Source: Acidobacteriota bacterium
Lineage (GTDB): Bacteria; Actinomycetota; Acidimicrobiia; ATN3
Length of the DNA stretch: 64,000 nucleotides
Direction of reading: 5' to 3'
Assembly: GCA_003577105.1 (NCBI GenBank)
Contig: QEUQ01000003.1
Span: forward strand, 31,392 to 95,391
The position numbers and the translations under genes are program-made. The notes beneath the pieces were generated by a model. It was not told where the DNA came from. It saw only the letters and a program-made list of their open reading frames with translations, and searched no databases. Below, one piece after another: positions 8,129 through 17,208 of the stretch (its first letter is position 1; each line of letters starts with the position of its first letter).

Positions 8129-10383
8129 GTTTGCGGGTCCAGGTCCGGAGAGCTTTGGAACTCGGCCCGGCGGAGGCAGCCAAGCGTGCAGCCGAAATGG
8201 TCAATCGCGACATGACCGGGCTGATCGAGCGCCTTCGCAATCTGAAGATACCGAGCCGCTCAAGCGATTGTGATGTGCCAAATGCACCTCTGCGCGGCGT
8301 AGGTGAAGTACCTCCGGTAGCAACGCTTCGGCGTCGTGCCGAGGACATCAGGCTTCTCAGCGAGTGCTGGCTTGCGCATCACTTCGATCTTCTTGGAAGC
8401 GGATGGACCAAGGTGGGATATGGCGTCGAGTGTCGCGGCCTCGAAGGGATCCGATTTCGCCCCGGAGCAACGGTTTTGGCGACTTCAGATGGCTCTTGGT
8501 TGAAGGCCGTCGTCCGCAAAGTTGATCTCGAGGAGTCCCGGCAGATCTGGGCTCTCATCGAAGGCGCATACGAACCGATCGATTGGCAGCTGGATTTCAA
8601 GTCTGGGTATCGATGGCGGTCGAAGCGCCCCGCTTCGCTCCTACGCTACGGCGACGTCGAGGGTGCAGACGTCAAGGTGCCGTGGGAACTCGCGCGCATG
8701 CAGCACTTGCCCGTCTTGGCCTTCGCCTACGCACTTGCCAAGGCCGGTGAGGAGGATTTCCGGCCACCCTCCTCGTATCTAAACGAGTTCAGGAATCAGG
8801 TCTTGGATTTTGCGGCCAGCAATCCTCCCGGGTATGGAGTCAACTGGCGCTGCACAATGGACGCCGGGATCCGCATCGCAAACCAGGCAGTTGCGTGGTC
8901 GCTCTTTGAATCGGCGGGAGCTCAATTCGACTCCGGTTTCGAAGCGGTCTATCGCAAGTCCCTCCTCGACCATGGCCGCTACATAGCGGCCAATCTCGAG
9001 TGGCGTCGTGAACTTCGCTCAAATCACTACCTTTCAGACATCGTTGGCCTGCTCTTCGTGGCCGCGCATCTCCCGCCGTCGCCAGAAGCCGATGCATGGT
9101 TGGCGTTTGGGTCAAGGGAACTGGTGAGCGAAATCCAACTTCAGTTTCACGAGGACGGATCCAACTTCGAAGGTTCGACCGCGTACCACCGGCTCTCAGG
9201 CGAACTTGCATTGTGGGGAACCGCTGTTGTCTTAGGTGTGGGTGCCGAGCGGCAGCAGGCATTTAAGGCGTTTGATCCGACTCATGTCACCAGCGGTCCA
9301 GATTTCGCGCAGTCCTCGATCGAGCTCTATAGCGTTTCCGGTGAGTGCGTCACCGATCAGGAATTGCATGCCACTCCCTTTCCCGATTGCCACTTCTCGC
9401 GTTTGGCTCGGATGGTCGAATTCGCGCGTGCAATTACCCGACCTGATGGAGCGATCGTCCAGTTCGGAGACAATGACAGCGGGCGCCTTTTCAAGCTCGA
9501 GCCCAAGCTGCAGCTTCTCACTACGGCGGAGATCCGCGAACGCTTTGCCGGCTTTGACGATTGGATTCCCCCTCCTGGTGTCAACCTGACTCCGGTCGAG
9601 GACCATCTCACTAGTGAGGAGCTGATCGCGTGCGGCGGCGCTCTCGTCGGCAGTTCTTCTGGGGGCGCATCCAATGGGCGAGATAGTTTGGCGGTCAACG
9701 TATTCGAGAGCGTTTCTGGTCGCTTCCGGACAGGCTGGCTTGAAAAGCCGAGTAGATCAGAGCCGCGTGTCTCGGCCGGTGATCGGCCACCGATTCCAGC
9801 AAGCGCACGAACCTATCGGTTCGAAGCTGATTCCGGGCTGCGGATTGGACTCGAGCACCTCGCGTTTCCGGGAATGGGCGTATATGTGATGCGCTCGAAC
9901 CGCGTCTTCATCGCCGTTCGATGCGGGAGCGTCGGGCAGAACGGCAACGGCGGGCACGCCCACAACGATCAGCTCGCGATCGAGCTTGTCATTGACGGAG
10001 GGGTCCTGCTCAGAGATCCGGGCACGTACATATACACACCGCTTGTCGCCCGTAGGAACGAATACCGTTCTGTGCGGGCGCATTTTGTTCCGAGAGTAGA
10101 CGGCCGAGAGCCTGGCGAAATCTCATCGGGGACTTTTCGTCTAGTGGACCGAGCGCATGCGAAATGCGAATTCTTTAGCGACGGCGTTTTTGCCGGAACT
10201 CATACGGGCTATGGCGAAGCGGTCTGGCGGCAGGTTGAGATATCTGATGAGGCCGTGGTTGTCTCCGACTGGTACGAAGGCACCGAAGAGCTTGCGAGCT
10301 GGGAGCCCCCGGCATTTTCGCCCGGATACGGCCTTCGACTGCGAGAACCCGATGCGGTCCCGATGGCCTCAACGGAGGCCTGA
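8125..10383 (+). CDS. Heparinase II/III-like protein
   Basis: A 752-residue protein. The first 480 residues or so fit the alpha/alpha-toroid of heparinase II/III and alginate lyase families, with the WRCTMDAGIR and LRSNHYLSD segments. The C-terminal beta-sandwich domain shows NGGHAHNDQLAIEL and LRDPGTYIYTP, hallmark motifs of the heparinase II/III domain. Known members eliminate uronic-acid polysaccharides. Copies inside biosynthetic loci may trim or edit the polymer. No clear signal peptide is visible at the N-terminus, unlike exported lyases, so how the enzyme meets polymer is open. It overlaps both neighbours by 1-4 bases. Confidence 0.85.
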   Translation: MSLRVQVRRALELGPAEAAKRAAEMVNRDMTGLIERLRNLKIPSRSSDCDVPNAPLRGVGEVPPVATLRRRAEDIRLLSECWLAHHFDLLGSGWTKVGYGVECRGLEGIRFRPGATVLATSDGSWLKAVVRKVDLEESRQIWALIEGAYEPIDWQLDFKSGYRWRSKRPASLLRYGDVEGADVKVPWELARMQHLPVLAFAYALAKAGEEDFRPPSSYLNEFRNQVLDFAASNPPGYGVNWRCTMDAGIRIANQAVAWSLFESAGAQFDSGFEAVYRKSLLDHGRYIAANLEWRRELRSNHYLSDIVGLLFVAAHLPPSPEADAWLAFGSRELVSEIQLQFHEDGSNFEGSTAYHRLSGELALWGTAVVLGVGAERQQAFKAFDPTHVTSGPDFAQSSIELYSVSGECVTDQELHATPFPDCHFSRLARMVEFARAITRPDGAIVQFGDNDSGRLFKLEPKLQLLTTAEIRERFAGFDDWIPPPGVNLTPVEDHLTSEELIACGGALVGSSSGGASNGRDSLAVNVFESVSGRFRTGWLEKPSRSEPRVSAGDRPPIPASARTYRFEADSGLRIGLEHLAFPGMGVYVMRSNRVFIAVRCGSVGQNGNGGHAHNDQLAIELVIDGGVLLRDPGTYIYTPLVARRNEYRSVRAHFVPRVDGREPGEISSGTFRLVDRAHAKCEFFSDGVFAGTHTGYGEAVWRQVEISDEAVVVSDWYEGTEELASWEPPAFSPGYGLRLREPDAVPMASTEA

Positions 10384-11561
10384 TGCCAAGCGTTCATGCT
10401 CTGTTCGGCTCATCCAATTACTGGGGATCGCCAGTAAAGGTAGGCAGCCATCACTTGGCAACTGGCTTGGTTCGCCGCGGCTGGCGAGTCGGGTACGTCT
10501 CTGACCCGATTTCTCCTTTCCATGTCATGAAGCCCAGCTCAGAACTGCGCCAGCGTGTTCAGATTTGGCGGAGTGGCGGGGTAGACGACCTCGACGGATC
10601 GCTATGGGCATACGTGCCCGGCGCGATCGTTGTTCCTGATCCGAGATGGCCCTTCAGGCACCCCACGGTTGCCGCTCGCTGGGCCGCTGCGTCAGTGCCA
10701 AGGCTTTCCAGAGTCCTCACAAAGCATGGATTCTCTACCGTGCAGTTGCTTTGCATAGACAGTTTGGTGCTAGTGCCGCTTGCGGAAATGGTGGAATCGA
10801 AGTGCCTCGTCTATCGAATGGCGGACCGGGCCTCAGGATTCCCGGATTTCACACCCGCGATTGCGCGAGCCGAAGCCGCACTTATCGCCCGAGCCGACCT
10901 GGTTGCATGCAGTTCGGAGGGGCTTGTAAATCACGCTCAGGACCTCGGCGCGTCCAATGCCGTATTGGTGCAAAACGGAGTCGACTTCGACCTGTTTTCG
11001 ACGCCGACAGGCGCGATTCCGCCCGAGTACAAGGATCTCGACGGACCAATCGCGGTCTATGCCGGTACCGTCGACTACTGGTTTGATGATTCGCTGATAG
11101 TCGCTGCCGCCAAAGCGCTTCCAGAAGTGACCTTTGTAGTGATTGGTCCCGGTGGACCGGACAGCTCGACGCTGCGCGTACAGCGGAATGTGATGGTACT
11201 TGGACCGCGACCCCACGCATCTCTTCCGTCATATTTGCAGCATGCCGATGTGGGGCTCATTCCCTTGAGAGCTAGAGATCTCCAGGAACGCCTGGAGACT
11301 GCGCGGTCACTGAAGCTGTTTGAGTATCTGGCGGCGGGCCTTCCCGTTGTTGCCACGTCCTGGACAGAGATCGAGCGGCTCGGCTCTCCGGCTGTGCTGA
11401 CTCAAGGCACTGGGGAGTTCGTCGAGGCCCTCGAGTCGACGCTCGCCTCGTCGGTGGATAGGGCGGAAATGGTTGACTACGCCCGCGGATTCGATTGGGG
11501 TGATTCGGTGGACCTACTCATTGCCAACGTCACCAAGTTCTTGGGTGAGGGTGAGAGCTGA
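10383..11561 (+). CDS. Glycosyltransferase (GT-B, family 1/4-like)
   Basis: A 392-residue GT-B glycosyltransferase. The C-terminal half has a donor-site pattern including AVYAGTVDYWFDDSL, PRPHASLPSYLQHADVGLIP and KLFEYLAAGLPVVAT. The N-terminus (SSNYWGSPVKVGSHHLATGL) matches glycosyltransferases that begin with a conserved small-residue loop for the acceptor. Its ATG overlaps the heparinase-like stop (TGATG). Its own TGA overlaps the probable CTG start of the next gene. Donor and acceptor are unknown. Confidence 0.85.
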   Translation: MPSVHALFGSSNYWGSPVKVGSHHLATGLVRRGWRVGYVSDPISPFHVMKPSSELRQRVQIWRSGGVDDLDGSLWAYVPGAIVVPDPRWPFRHPTVAARWAAASVPRLSRVLTKHGFSTVQLLCIDSLVLVPLAEMVESKCLVYRMADRASGFPDFTPAIARAEAALIARADLVACSSEGLVNHAQDLGASNAVLVQNGVDFDLFSTPTGAIPPEYKDLDGPIAVYAGTVDYWFDDSLIVAAAKALPEVTFVVIGPGGPDSSTLRVQRNVMVLGPRPHASLPSYLQHADVGLIPLRARDLQERLETARSLKLFEYLAAGLPVVATSWTEIERLGSPAVLTQGTGEFVEALESTLASSVDRAEMVDYARGFDWGDSVDLLIANVTKFLGEGES

Positions 11562-12655
11562 TAGATCCGGGAGCTTCCAGAGTCGCAATCAATGCCCGCT
11601 TCGAGAGCATGGCGATAACCGGTGTACAGAGATATGCCAGGGAGCTCACGATCCGGCTGCCGAATGCGCTCGGTGAGTCAGTCGAATTGATTTCGCCCGG
11701 CGAACCGCGTCGGTCGATCGCATCCGATGCCAGGGCCGTTCTCCTCAACCCTGCCTCGAGCCGGTGGTCAGGCATACCGGGCCATCTGTGGGAGCAAACA
11801 CTCCTGCCTGCGCGCTTTCGCGCGTCGTCTGCCGAGATCCTCGTCAACCTGGCCAATTGGGCACCTCTCCTGGTATCTCGTCAAGTGATTGCGGTACTTG
11901 ACTTGGCCCCCATCAAGTTGCCCGAGTACTTCTCGGCGTCATATCGAAGATTCATTGACGTCGTGCAAAGGCGTGCGGCCGTACGGGCGGATCGAGTAAT
12001 TACCTTGAGCGAGGCAACTCGAAGCGAAATCAGCGCCGAGTTCGGCATCACTGCTGGAAAGATAGATGTTGTGCCACCGGGAGTAGGAAGTCCATTTGCG
12101 CAGGCGGGTAGGGAGCTGGCTAGCACCGAGCGACCGGCGGAGTTCTGCCTATTCGTCGGGGGGCATGACCGCAGAAAGAACTTGGACTTTCTCATGGGTT
12201 TCTGGCCCCAAGTCCACAAGAAGGCGGGGCTGAAGCTGATCGTTGTCGAGCGGGGTCATTCACGACCGCACGCCCAGACGAGATCCGTGGCGACCACTGG
12301 GGTGGAAATGCGACTTGATCCGTCAGACGCCGAGCTGCTCGAGCTGTACGACAATGCTCTGTGCTTGCTCTCTCCAAGTCTCTATGAGGGGTACGGTCTC
12401 CCATTGCTCGAGGCTATGGCACGGGGAACTCCGTTCATTTCATCAGATACAGGTGCAGCGAGGGAGCTAGCAGCTGAGCCTGAGAAGCAAGTCCTCCCCC
12501 TGAAGGCAAGTCGTTGGATCGCCACGATCGAGGACTGGAGTTCTTCGTTCCCCTCGGGGCTTTCAACACGGCTCGGACAATTGGCAGAAGAGCACACGTG
12601 GGAGCGCTCCGCAACGCTCTTGGCCGGGTCGATACGAGAAGCGCTTCGGAGCTGA
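11558..12655 (+). CDS. Glycosyltransferase family 1/4-like, probable CTG start
   Basis: A GT-B glycosyltransferase with PPGVGSPF, FVGGHDRRKNLDFL and the EGYGLPLLEAMARG donor motif. The first ATG, at 11609, would begin the protein inside a conserved segment. The frame upstream encodes RVAINARFESMAITGVQRYA, which is how this family normally starts. The frame closes at a TGA at 11552. The only plausible initiator before the conserved segment is CTG at 11558, which overlaps the previous stop as CTGA and follows a GGGTGAGGG purine run by about 6 bases. With that start the protein is 365 residues; from ATG 11609 it is 348. The start is inference, the gene itself is clear. Confidence 0.85.
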   Translation: MIDPGASRVAINARFESMAITGVQRYARELTIRLPNALGESVELISPGEPRRSIASDARAVLLNPASSRWSGIPGHLWEQTLLPARFRASSAEILVNLANWAPLLVSRQVIAVLDLAPIKLPEYFSASYRRFIDVVQRRAAVRADRVITLSEATRSEISAEFGITAGKIDVVPPGVGSPFAQAGRELASTERPAEFCLFVGGHDRRKNLDFLMGFWPQVHKKAGLKLIVVERGHSRPHAQTRSVATTGVEMRLDPSDAELLELYDNALCLLSPSLYEGYGLPLLEAMARGTPFISSDTGAARELAAEPEKQVLPLKASRWIATIEDWSSSFPSGLSTRLGQLAEEHTWERSATLLAGSIREALRS

Positions 12656-12659
12656 CCGA

Positions 12660-13739
12660 GTGAGTATCGCGATTGTTCATGATTACTTGACCCAGCTGGG
12701 GGGTGCCGAGCGTGTGGTGTTGGCAATGCATCGCGCCTTCCCCGATGCGGCGATTTATACATCCCTCTATGAGCCGGACGCCACGTTTCCAGAGTTTGCG
12801 GAGTGCGATATCACTACCTCGGCGTTGCAGCGGTTCTCCAGTTTCCGCCGATACCACAGGGCTGCATTCCCATTTCTCGCACCTGCCTTTTCGAGGATGC
12901 GCGTTACGGCCGACATCGCGATCTGCAGCTCGAGCGGGTGGGCGCATGGTTCCCGCGTGAGCGGCCGCAAGATAGTGCTATGCCACACCCCCGCGCGCTG
13001 GCTCTATCAGCCCGAGCAGTACTTGCGTGGACGCGGAGTGGGTGCCCGGCTCGCCTCGGCATCACTTCGAAGGCCTCTGCTCAAGTGGGACCAGCGCGCG
13101 GCGCAGTCGGTTGACCGGTATCTGGCTGTCTCCACGGCCGTTAGAGATCGCATTGCCGCGGCATATGGAATTGAGGCCGAAGTGTTGCATTCACCCCATG
13201 CCGCGCATCCCGGAGCACATCGTACGAGGCCGGAGGGTGTTGCTGACGAGTTCGATCTCTGCGTGAGTCGGCTGCTCCCCTACAAGAACGTTGATGCGAT
13301 TATTCAGGCATATTCGACGATGCCGAGCTTGAACCTGGTTGTCGTTGGTTCGGGGCCCGACGAGGCGCGACTGAAGTCGCTAGCCGGGCCGAGTACCAGG
13401 TTCCTTTCCGAAGTGCCCGATGAACAGCTGTGGTGGCTGTACGGCAATTGCCGCTTGCTCGTAGCAGCTTCCTATGAGGACTTTGGTTTGACGCCGCTCG
13501 AGGCTGCAGCATTTGGAAAGCCGTCGGTTGCGCTTCGCTGGGGCGGCTTCCTTGACAGCGTTATCGAAGGTGAAACGGGGATCTTCTTTGATGTGCCCGA
13601 CCCGCACGAGATCCGGGCTGCGGTCACCGAAGCAGGCAACCAACGCTGGAACGAGGATTCATTGCGCAATCAGGCAGAACTCTTCTCCGAGGAGGCATTT
13701 GCCGCGCGGCTGAATGCCATAGTCAATGAGATGCGATAG
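12660..13739 (+). CDS. Glycosyltransferase family 4
   Basis: A 359-residue GT-B glycosyltransferase starting with GTG. The N-terminus (IVHDYLTQLGGAERVVLAM) is the typical family 4 acceptor domain with the GGAE loop. The C-terminal domain shows SRLLPYKNVDAIIQAY and EDFGLTPLEAAAFGKP, which hold the donor-binding glutamates. These features resemble mannosyl- or rhamnosyl-transferases of polysaccharide loci, but sugar specificity cannot be read. It follows the previous gene by 4 bases and is the last glycosyltransferase before the initiating transferase. Confidence 0.88.
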   Translation: MSIAIVHDYLTQLGGAERVVLAMHRAFPDAAIYTSLYEPDATFPEFAECDITTSALQRFSSFRRYHRAAFPFLAPAFSRMRVTADIAICSSSGWAHGSRVSGRKIVLCHTPARWLYQPEQYLRGRGVGARLASASLRRPLLKWDQRAAQSVDRYLAVSTAVRDRIAAAYGIEAEVLHSPHAAHPGAHRTRPEGVADEFDLCVSRLLPYKNVDAIIQAYSTMPSLNLVVVGSGPDEARLKSLAGPSTRFLSEVPDEQLWWLYGNCRLLVAASYEDFGLTPLEAAAFGKPSVALRWGGFLDSVIEGETGIFFDVPDPHEIRAAVTEAGNQRWNEDSLRNQAELFSEEAFAARLNAIVNEMR

Positions 13740-13757
13740 ACCACTAGTCTTCTCCTG

Positions 13758-15224
13758 ATGAGTTCCCAGATCTCGACCACTGAATGCGATGCCACGGCAA
13801 GGCCGCGGGGTACCTCACCAGCTAGAGCGCGCCGTCGCCTCGAGCGCTTCTTGATAGCAGGCGATGCGGCGGTGATCGCGGCATCGAGCCTCGCGGCGTA
13901 CGCACTGCGCGATGCACTCGGGGAGCTGTCTGCACTCGAGCCGTTTAAGAACGAAGTGCCAATTGCACTTGCCGTCCTGCCCCTGTGGCTTGCGATTTTC
14001 TACGCGTTCGGATGCTACCGCCTTGAATATCTCAACGCGGGCGGCGATGTTCTCCGTAGGTTTGCCGGTGGATGTGTGGGCGGGCTGCTCGCACTGGGAT
14101 TCAGTTCCTTTGCGCTGAAGCTGTCCCTTGCCCGCGTGTACGTAGTAATTCTGTTCTTACTGGTGTTCTTGCTGGGAGGGCTCCTTAGGATCGGAGTTCG
14201 GAAATATCTCAAGCTTCGGCATGCGAAAGGCCGGCTGGTTACAGATGTGCTCATTGCTGGAGCGGATGGCGAGGCGATCGCTCTGGCGAGAGCAGCCAAG
14301 GAAGCCGACATGGCTGGATATCGGGTGATTGGGTTTCTCACTGATTCAGCGGCCGTCGGCACACGAGTCTTCGAAGATATCGAGGTTGTCGGCCCACTTG
14401 AGTCGGCGGCTGAGAGTGCTACCGGGCTTGGCGCGGGGATGGTCGTCGTATCCCCCACCGACGTGCCACCGGGAACTCTCGATGAACTGATTGTGTCGTT
14501 GGAGGGCTCAGGCATCGATCTTGCGATCGCGCCTTCCCTATTTGAGGTGGCTACCCGCAGGGTCACTGTCGAAAACGTTGCAAACGTACCGGTGCTACAC
14601 GTAGGCGAGATCCGTATTGAGGGTATCAGGGCAGTTGCGAAACGAATGATCGACGTCGTCGGTTCCATCATTCTCCTGTTGCTGCTCTGGCCCGTGATGC
14701 TCATCACGATGGCCGTGATCAAGCTTGAAGACGGCGGGCCTGCGCTTTTCGGGCAAGTTCGGGTTGGAAAGGACGGCACAGAGTTCAAACTGCGTAAGTT
14801 CCGGACCATGGAGATTGGAGCCGAAGAGAAGAAGGAGAGCGTTGAGGAGCTGAACGAAGCCGGCGATCACTTGTTCAAGGTTCGCAACGACCCGAGGGTC
14901 ACTCGCTTCGGCGGCTTTTTACGCCGGTGGTCGATCGATGAACTACCTCAGCTTTGGAATGTCCTGATCGGCGAGATGTCGCTGATCGGGCCCCGACCGC
15001 CCCTGCCCGAAGAGGTCAAGAAGTACAGTCCTTGGCAGATGCGCAGACTCAGGGCTCGCCCCGGAATTTCGGGATACTGGCAGGTCTCCGGGCGCTCGGA
15101 AATCCCCTTTGACGAAGCTGTACGTCTCGACCTCTTCTACATAGCCAACTGGTCGCTGAGTTTCGACTTGTATCTTGCGGTCAAGACGATCAAGGCGGTC
15201 CTAACTCGAAGAGGTGCTTACTGA
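13758..15224 (+). CDS. Polyprenyl glycosylphosphotransferase (initiating sugar transferase, WbaP/CpsE type)
   Basis: A 488-residue membrane enzyme that starts repeat-unit synthesis by moving a sugar phosphate onto undecaprenyl phosphate. About four N-terminal transmembrane segments are followed by a nucleotide-binding CoA-like region (VLIAGADGEAIALARAA) and another hydrophobic segment. The C-terminal bacterial sugar transferase domain shows KLRKFRTME, DELPQLWNVL, SLIGPRPPLP and RARPGISGYWQVSGR. The length matches two-part exopolysaccharide initiating transferases. It is the last forward gene of the locus and overlaps the convergent ligase gene by 7 bases at its 3' end. Confidence 0.92.
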   Translation: MSSQISTTECDATARPRGTSPARARRRLERFLIAGDAAVIAASSLAAYALRDALGELSALEPFKNEVPIALAVLPLWLAIFYAFGCYRLEYLNAGGDVLRRFAGGCVGGLLALGFSSFALKLSLARVYVVILFLLVFLLGGLLRIGVRKYLKLRHAKGRLVTDVLIAGADGEAIALARAAKEADMAGYRVIGFLTDSAAVGTRVFEDIEVVGPLESAAESATGLGAGMVVVSPTDVPPGTLDELIVSLEGSGIDLAIAPSLFEVATRRVTVENVANVPVLHVGEIRIEGIRAVAKRMIDVVGSIILLLLLWPVMLITMAVIKLEDGGPALFGQVRVGKDGTEFKLRKFRTMEIGAEEKKESVEELNEAGDHLFKVRNDPRVTRFGGFLRRWSIDELPQLWNVLIGEMSLIGPRPPLPEEVKKYSPWQMRRLRARPGISGYWQVSGRSEIPFDEAVRLDLFYIANWSLSFDLYLAVKTIKAVLTRRGAY

Positions 15225-17182
15225 GCCGGGCACAACCGGCCGACCTCTTCTGTTATTGCCCTGCGTACGCCCTCCTTCGTTGGATTCTCTCCAATACCGG
15301 TGTCCGCGACCCGGCGGGCTCCCTCGCACCCTGACTCTCGGTACTCGAGTTGTATTCGAAGTCGCCACGCGCTCGAGCGTGTTGCCGTTGAAGCCCAGCG
15401 CGAGTACCGGCCGATGTAATCGAAATACGCGTCAATCACCCGCCGCGCCCCCTGAAGGTCTTGCGCATCGAGGAGTGCCCTAGCTGCCGCGGTGTAAGCG
15501 TCAAATGACGAAGTCCCCGGTATCAGTGCCTCCTCAATAGCGCCGGAGTTCGCTCGGCCCGCCCTGAACAAGATGATGGACTTGGTTGTATCTAGGTCTG
15601 TCACTCCGGGATTCCATTTCCGAGCGCGCTCGATTCTCGCCAGAGCAGCGGCGTCACTGCCGTCATTACTCTCGGCCAATGCCGCGCCGGCTTGGCTGCG
15701 CGCGTCCCACGGCGGTGGTCCATTTGGCGATTGCTCCGCGATTGCGGCGGAGGTGCCGAGAGCCAACAGAGCAACAACCGGCAATAGGGCCGCGAATCCC
15801 GTCCACCTCCTTCTGGTATCGCCGGAGCTTTCGGAGCGGACTTGGCAGGATTCCTGCCATAGGAGGCCTGCCATCACCGCGGCGAAGCATGCGATGACCG
15901 GATATGCCCAGTCGAAGTCGACACTCGCATGAAGCATCAGCGCCGCCAAGGCCGCAGCCGCGCCGACTTGCACACCGGGGCGCGCTCTATCGACGGCGTC
16001 ATCGTTGCTCCGCTTCGAGTGGGGCAAGAACCAGGCGAGACGTAGGCAAATCAGTCCGAGTGCAACAACGATGATGAGCGCCGCGCTTCCCAGGAGTAGA
16101 CCGCCGTCGGAAAGGAGCTGTAGATACTCGTTGTGCGGATCCGACGTGGGGTGTCCTTTCGGACTTGTGAAGCGGCGCGAGATGTCGGGGAATGATCCCA
16201 ATCCCCAGCCGGTCATGGGCCTCGAGATGATCATGCCAGCGGCGGCACTCCAGTGGTACATGCGATCTCGGAACGTGGAGGAGGCAGATTCTCGTCGCGG
16301 GGTCGGCCCCGAATCGATTGGCGACGCCTGTGCAGTGTCAGAGGGCCGAGTGGCTGGCACTTGTGGCGAATCTTGGTATCCGTACAGCGATCGAAGCGTG
16401 AAGACGAGTATGGCAGCCAGTAGAAGTACTGCGACTCCTGCTGCGATCGCTCCAATTCTCGGCCGACGCCGGCGAAAGACAGCCAGTGCAAGGAGTGATC
16501 CACCAGCGATGGCCGCGAGTGTTGCGCCTCGAGAGGAAGATAGGTAGGCACCAGCGAAGCCCATTGCGCTCAGAACTATCGCCGGCACTCGGATTCGGCC
16601 GTGGGACTGAGTTGCAACTCCAGCAAATACGAGCGCAAAGCCCGCCATGAGTATTCCTGATTGGTTGTGCCACGAGAGGGGGAGCCACATCGCCGCGCCG
16701 CCACCTGCTGACCAGCTAAGGAAGGCGTTGCTCCAGTACAAGAGAAACGATACGACCAATAGCGCCAAGATGAGATCCGCACCCCGCCGTCTGCTGGCGA
16801 TCCGCGCGGCTGCGATAGCGCAGAGAGGCATGAGCCCCAAGGTCATGGCTCGTACTGCGAAATTTGAGCGGCTCATGGCAAGCGCGAATGCAACTAGCGC
16901 TCCGGCTCCCCACATGCCGATTGCCCACTTGGCGACTCCGCGTGATTGGAATAGTGGGCCAACCAGTGCGGGTACTACAGCCAAAGCCAAAATTGAGAGC
17001 CGGACAATGCCCGTGTCGCCACCGAAACTTGCTCCTCCATCCCAGCGCGTTAGGTAGATGAAGACGCCAGCGAGCAGCGCGACGGCCCCTGCATCGCCGA
17101 GTCGCCGCAATATTGGGCGAGGCGCGACCCGGCGCTGTCGGCTCCGATCGGAGGCAAGATCCTGGTTCGCGTTATCTGCCAT
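15218..17182 (-). CDS. O-antigen ligase-like membrane protein (WzyC family)
   Basis: A 654-residue protein with about 10-12 hydrophobic segments in its first 450 residues. The large loop carries GWGLGSFPD and DPHNEYLQLLSDGGLLL, the signature of the O-antigen ligase/polymerase superfamily. A soluble C-terminal part of about 150 residues rich in Ala and Arg could be a TPR-like helical domain. It may polymerise or ligate the glycan made by the forward genes. TGGAG precedes the ATG. It lies downstream of the enoyl-CoA hydratase gene on the same strand by only 26 bases, so it could be read from that promoter. It ends inside the last codons of the convergent transferase gene. Confidence 0.85.
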   Translation of the reverse strand: MADNANQDLASDRSRQRRVAPRPILRRLGDAGAVALLAGVFIYLTRWDGGASFGGDTGIVRLSILALAVVPALVGPLFQSRGVAKWAIGMWGAGALVAFALAMSRSNFAVRAMTLGLMPLCAIAAARIASRRRGADLILALLVVSFLLYWSNAFLSWSAGGGAAMWLPLSWHNQSGILMAGFALVFAGVATQSHGRIRVPAIVLSAMGFAGAYLSSSRGATLAAIAGGSLLALAVFRRRRPRIGAIAAGVAVLLLAAILVFTLRSLYGYQDSPQVPATRPSDTAQASPIDSGPTPRRESASSTFRDRMYHWSAAAGMIISRPMTGWGLGSFPDISRRFTSPKGHPTSDPHNEYLQLLSDGGLLLGSAALIIVVALGLICLRLAWFLPHSKRSNDDAVDRARPGVQVGAAAALAALMLHASVDFDWAYPVIACFAAVMAGLLWQESCQVRSESSGDTRRRWTGFAALLPVVALLALGTSAAIAEQSPNGPPPWDARSQAGAALAESNDGSDAAALARIERARKWNPGVTDLDTTKSIILFRAGRANSGAIEEALIPGTSSFDAYTAAARALLDAQDLQGARRVIDAYFDYIGRYSRWASTATRSSAWRLRIQLEYRESGCEGARRVADTGIGENPTKEGVRRAITEEVGRLCPAQ

Positions 17183-17208
17183 GGGCTCCAGTTGTTACTT
17201 GCGTCACG

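Noticed and set aside
14015..14809. 264-codon - strand frame opposite the initiating sugar transferase
   Set aside because: Ser/Thr/Pro-rich shadow of a well-recognised gene in the other strand.
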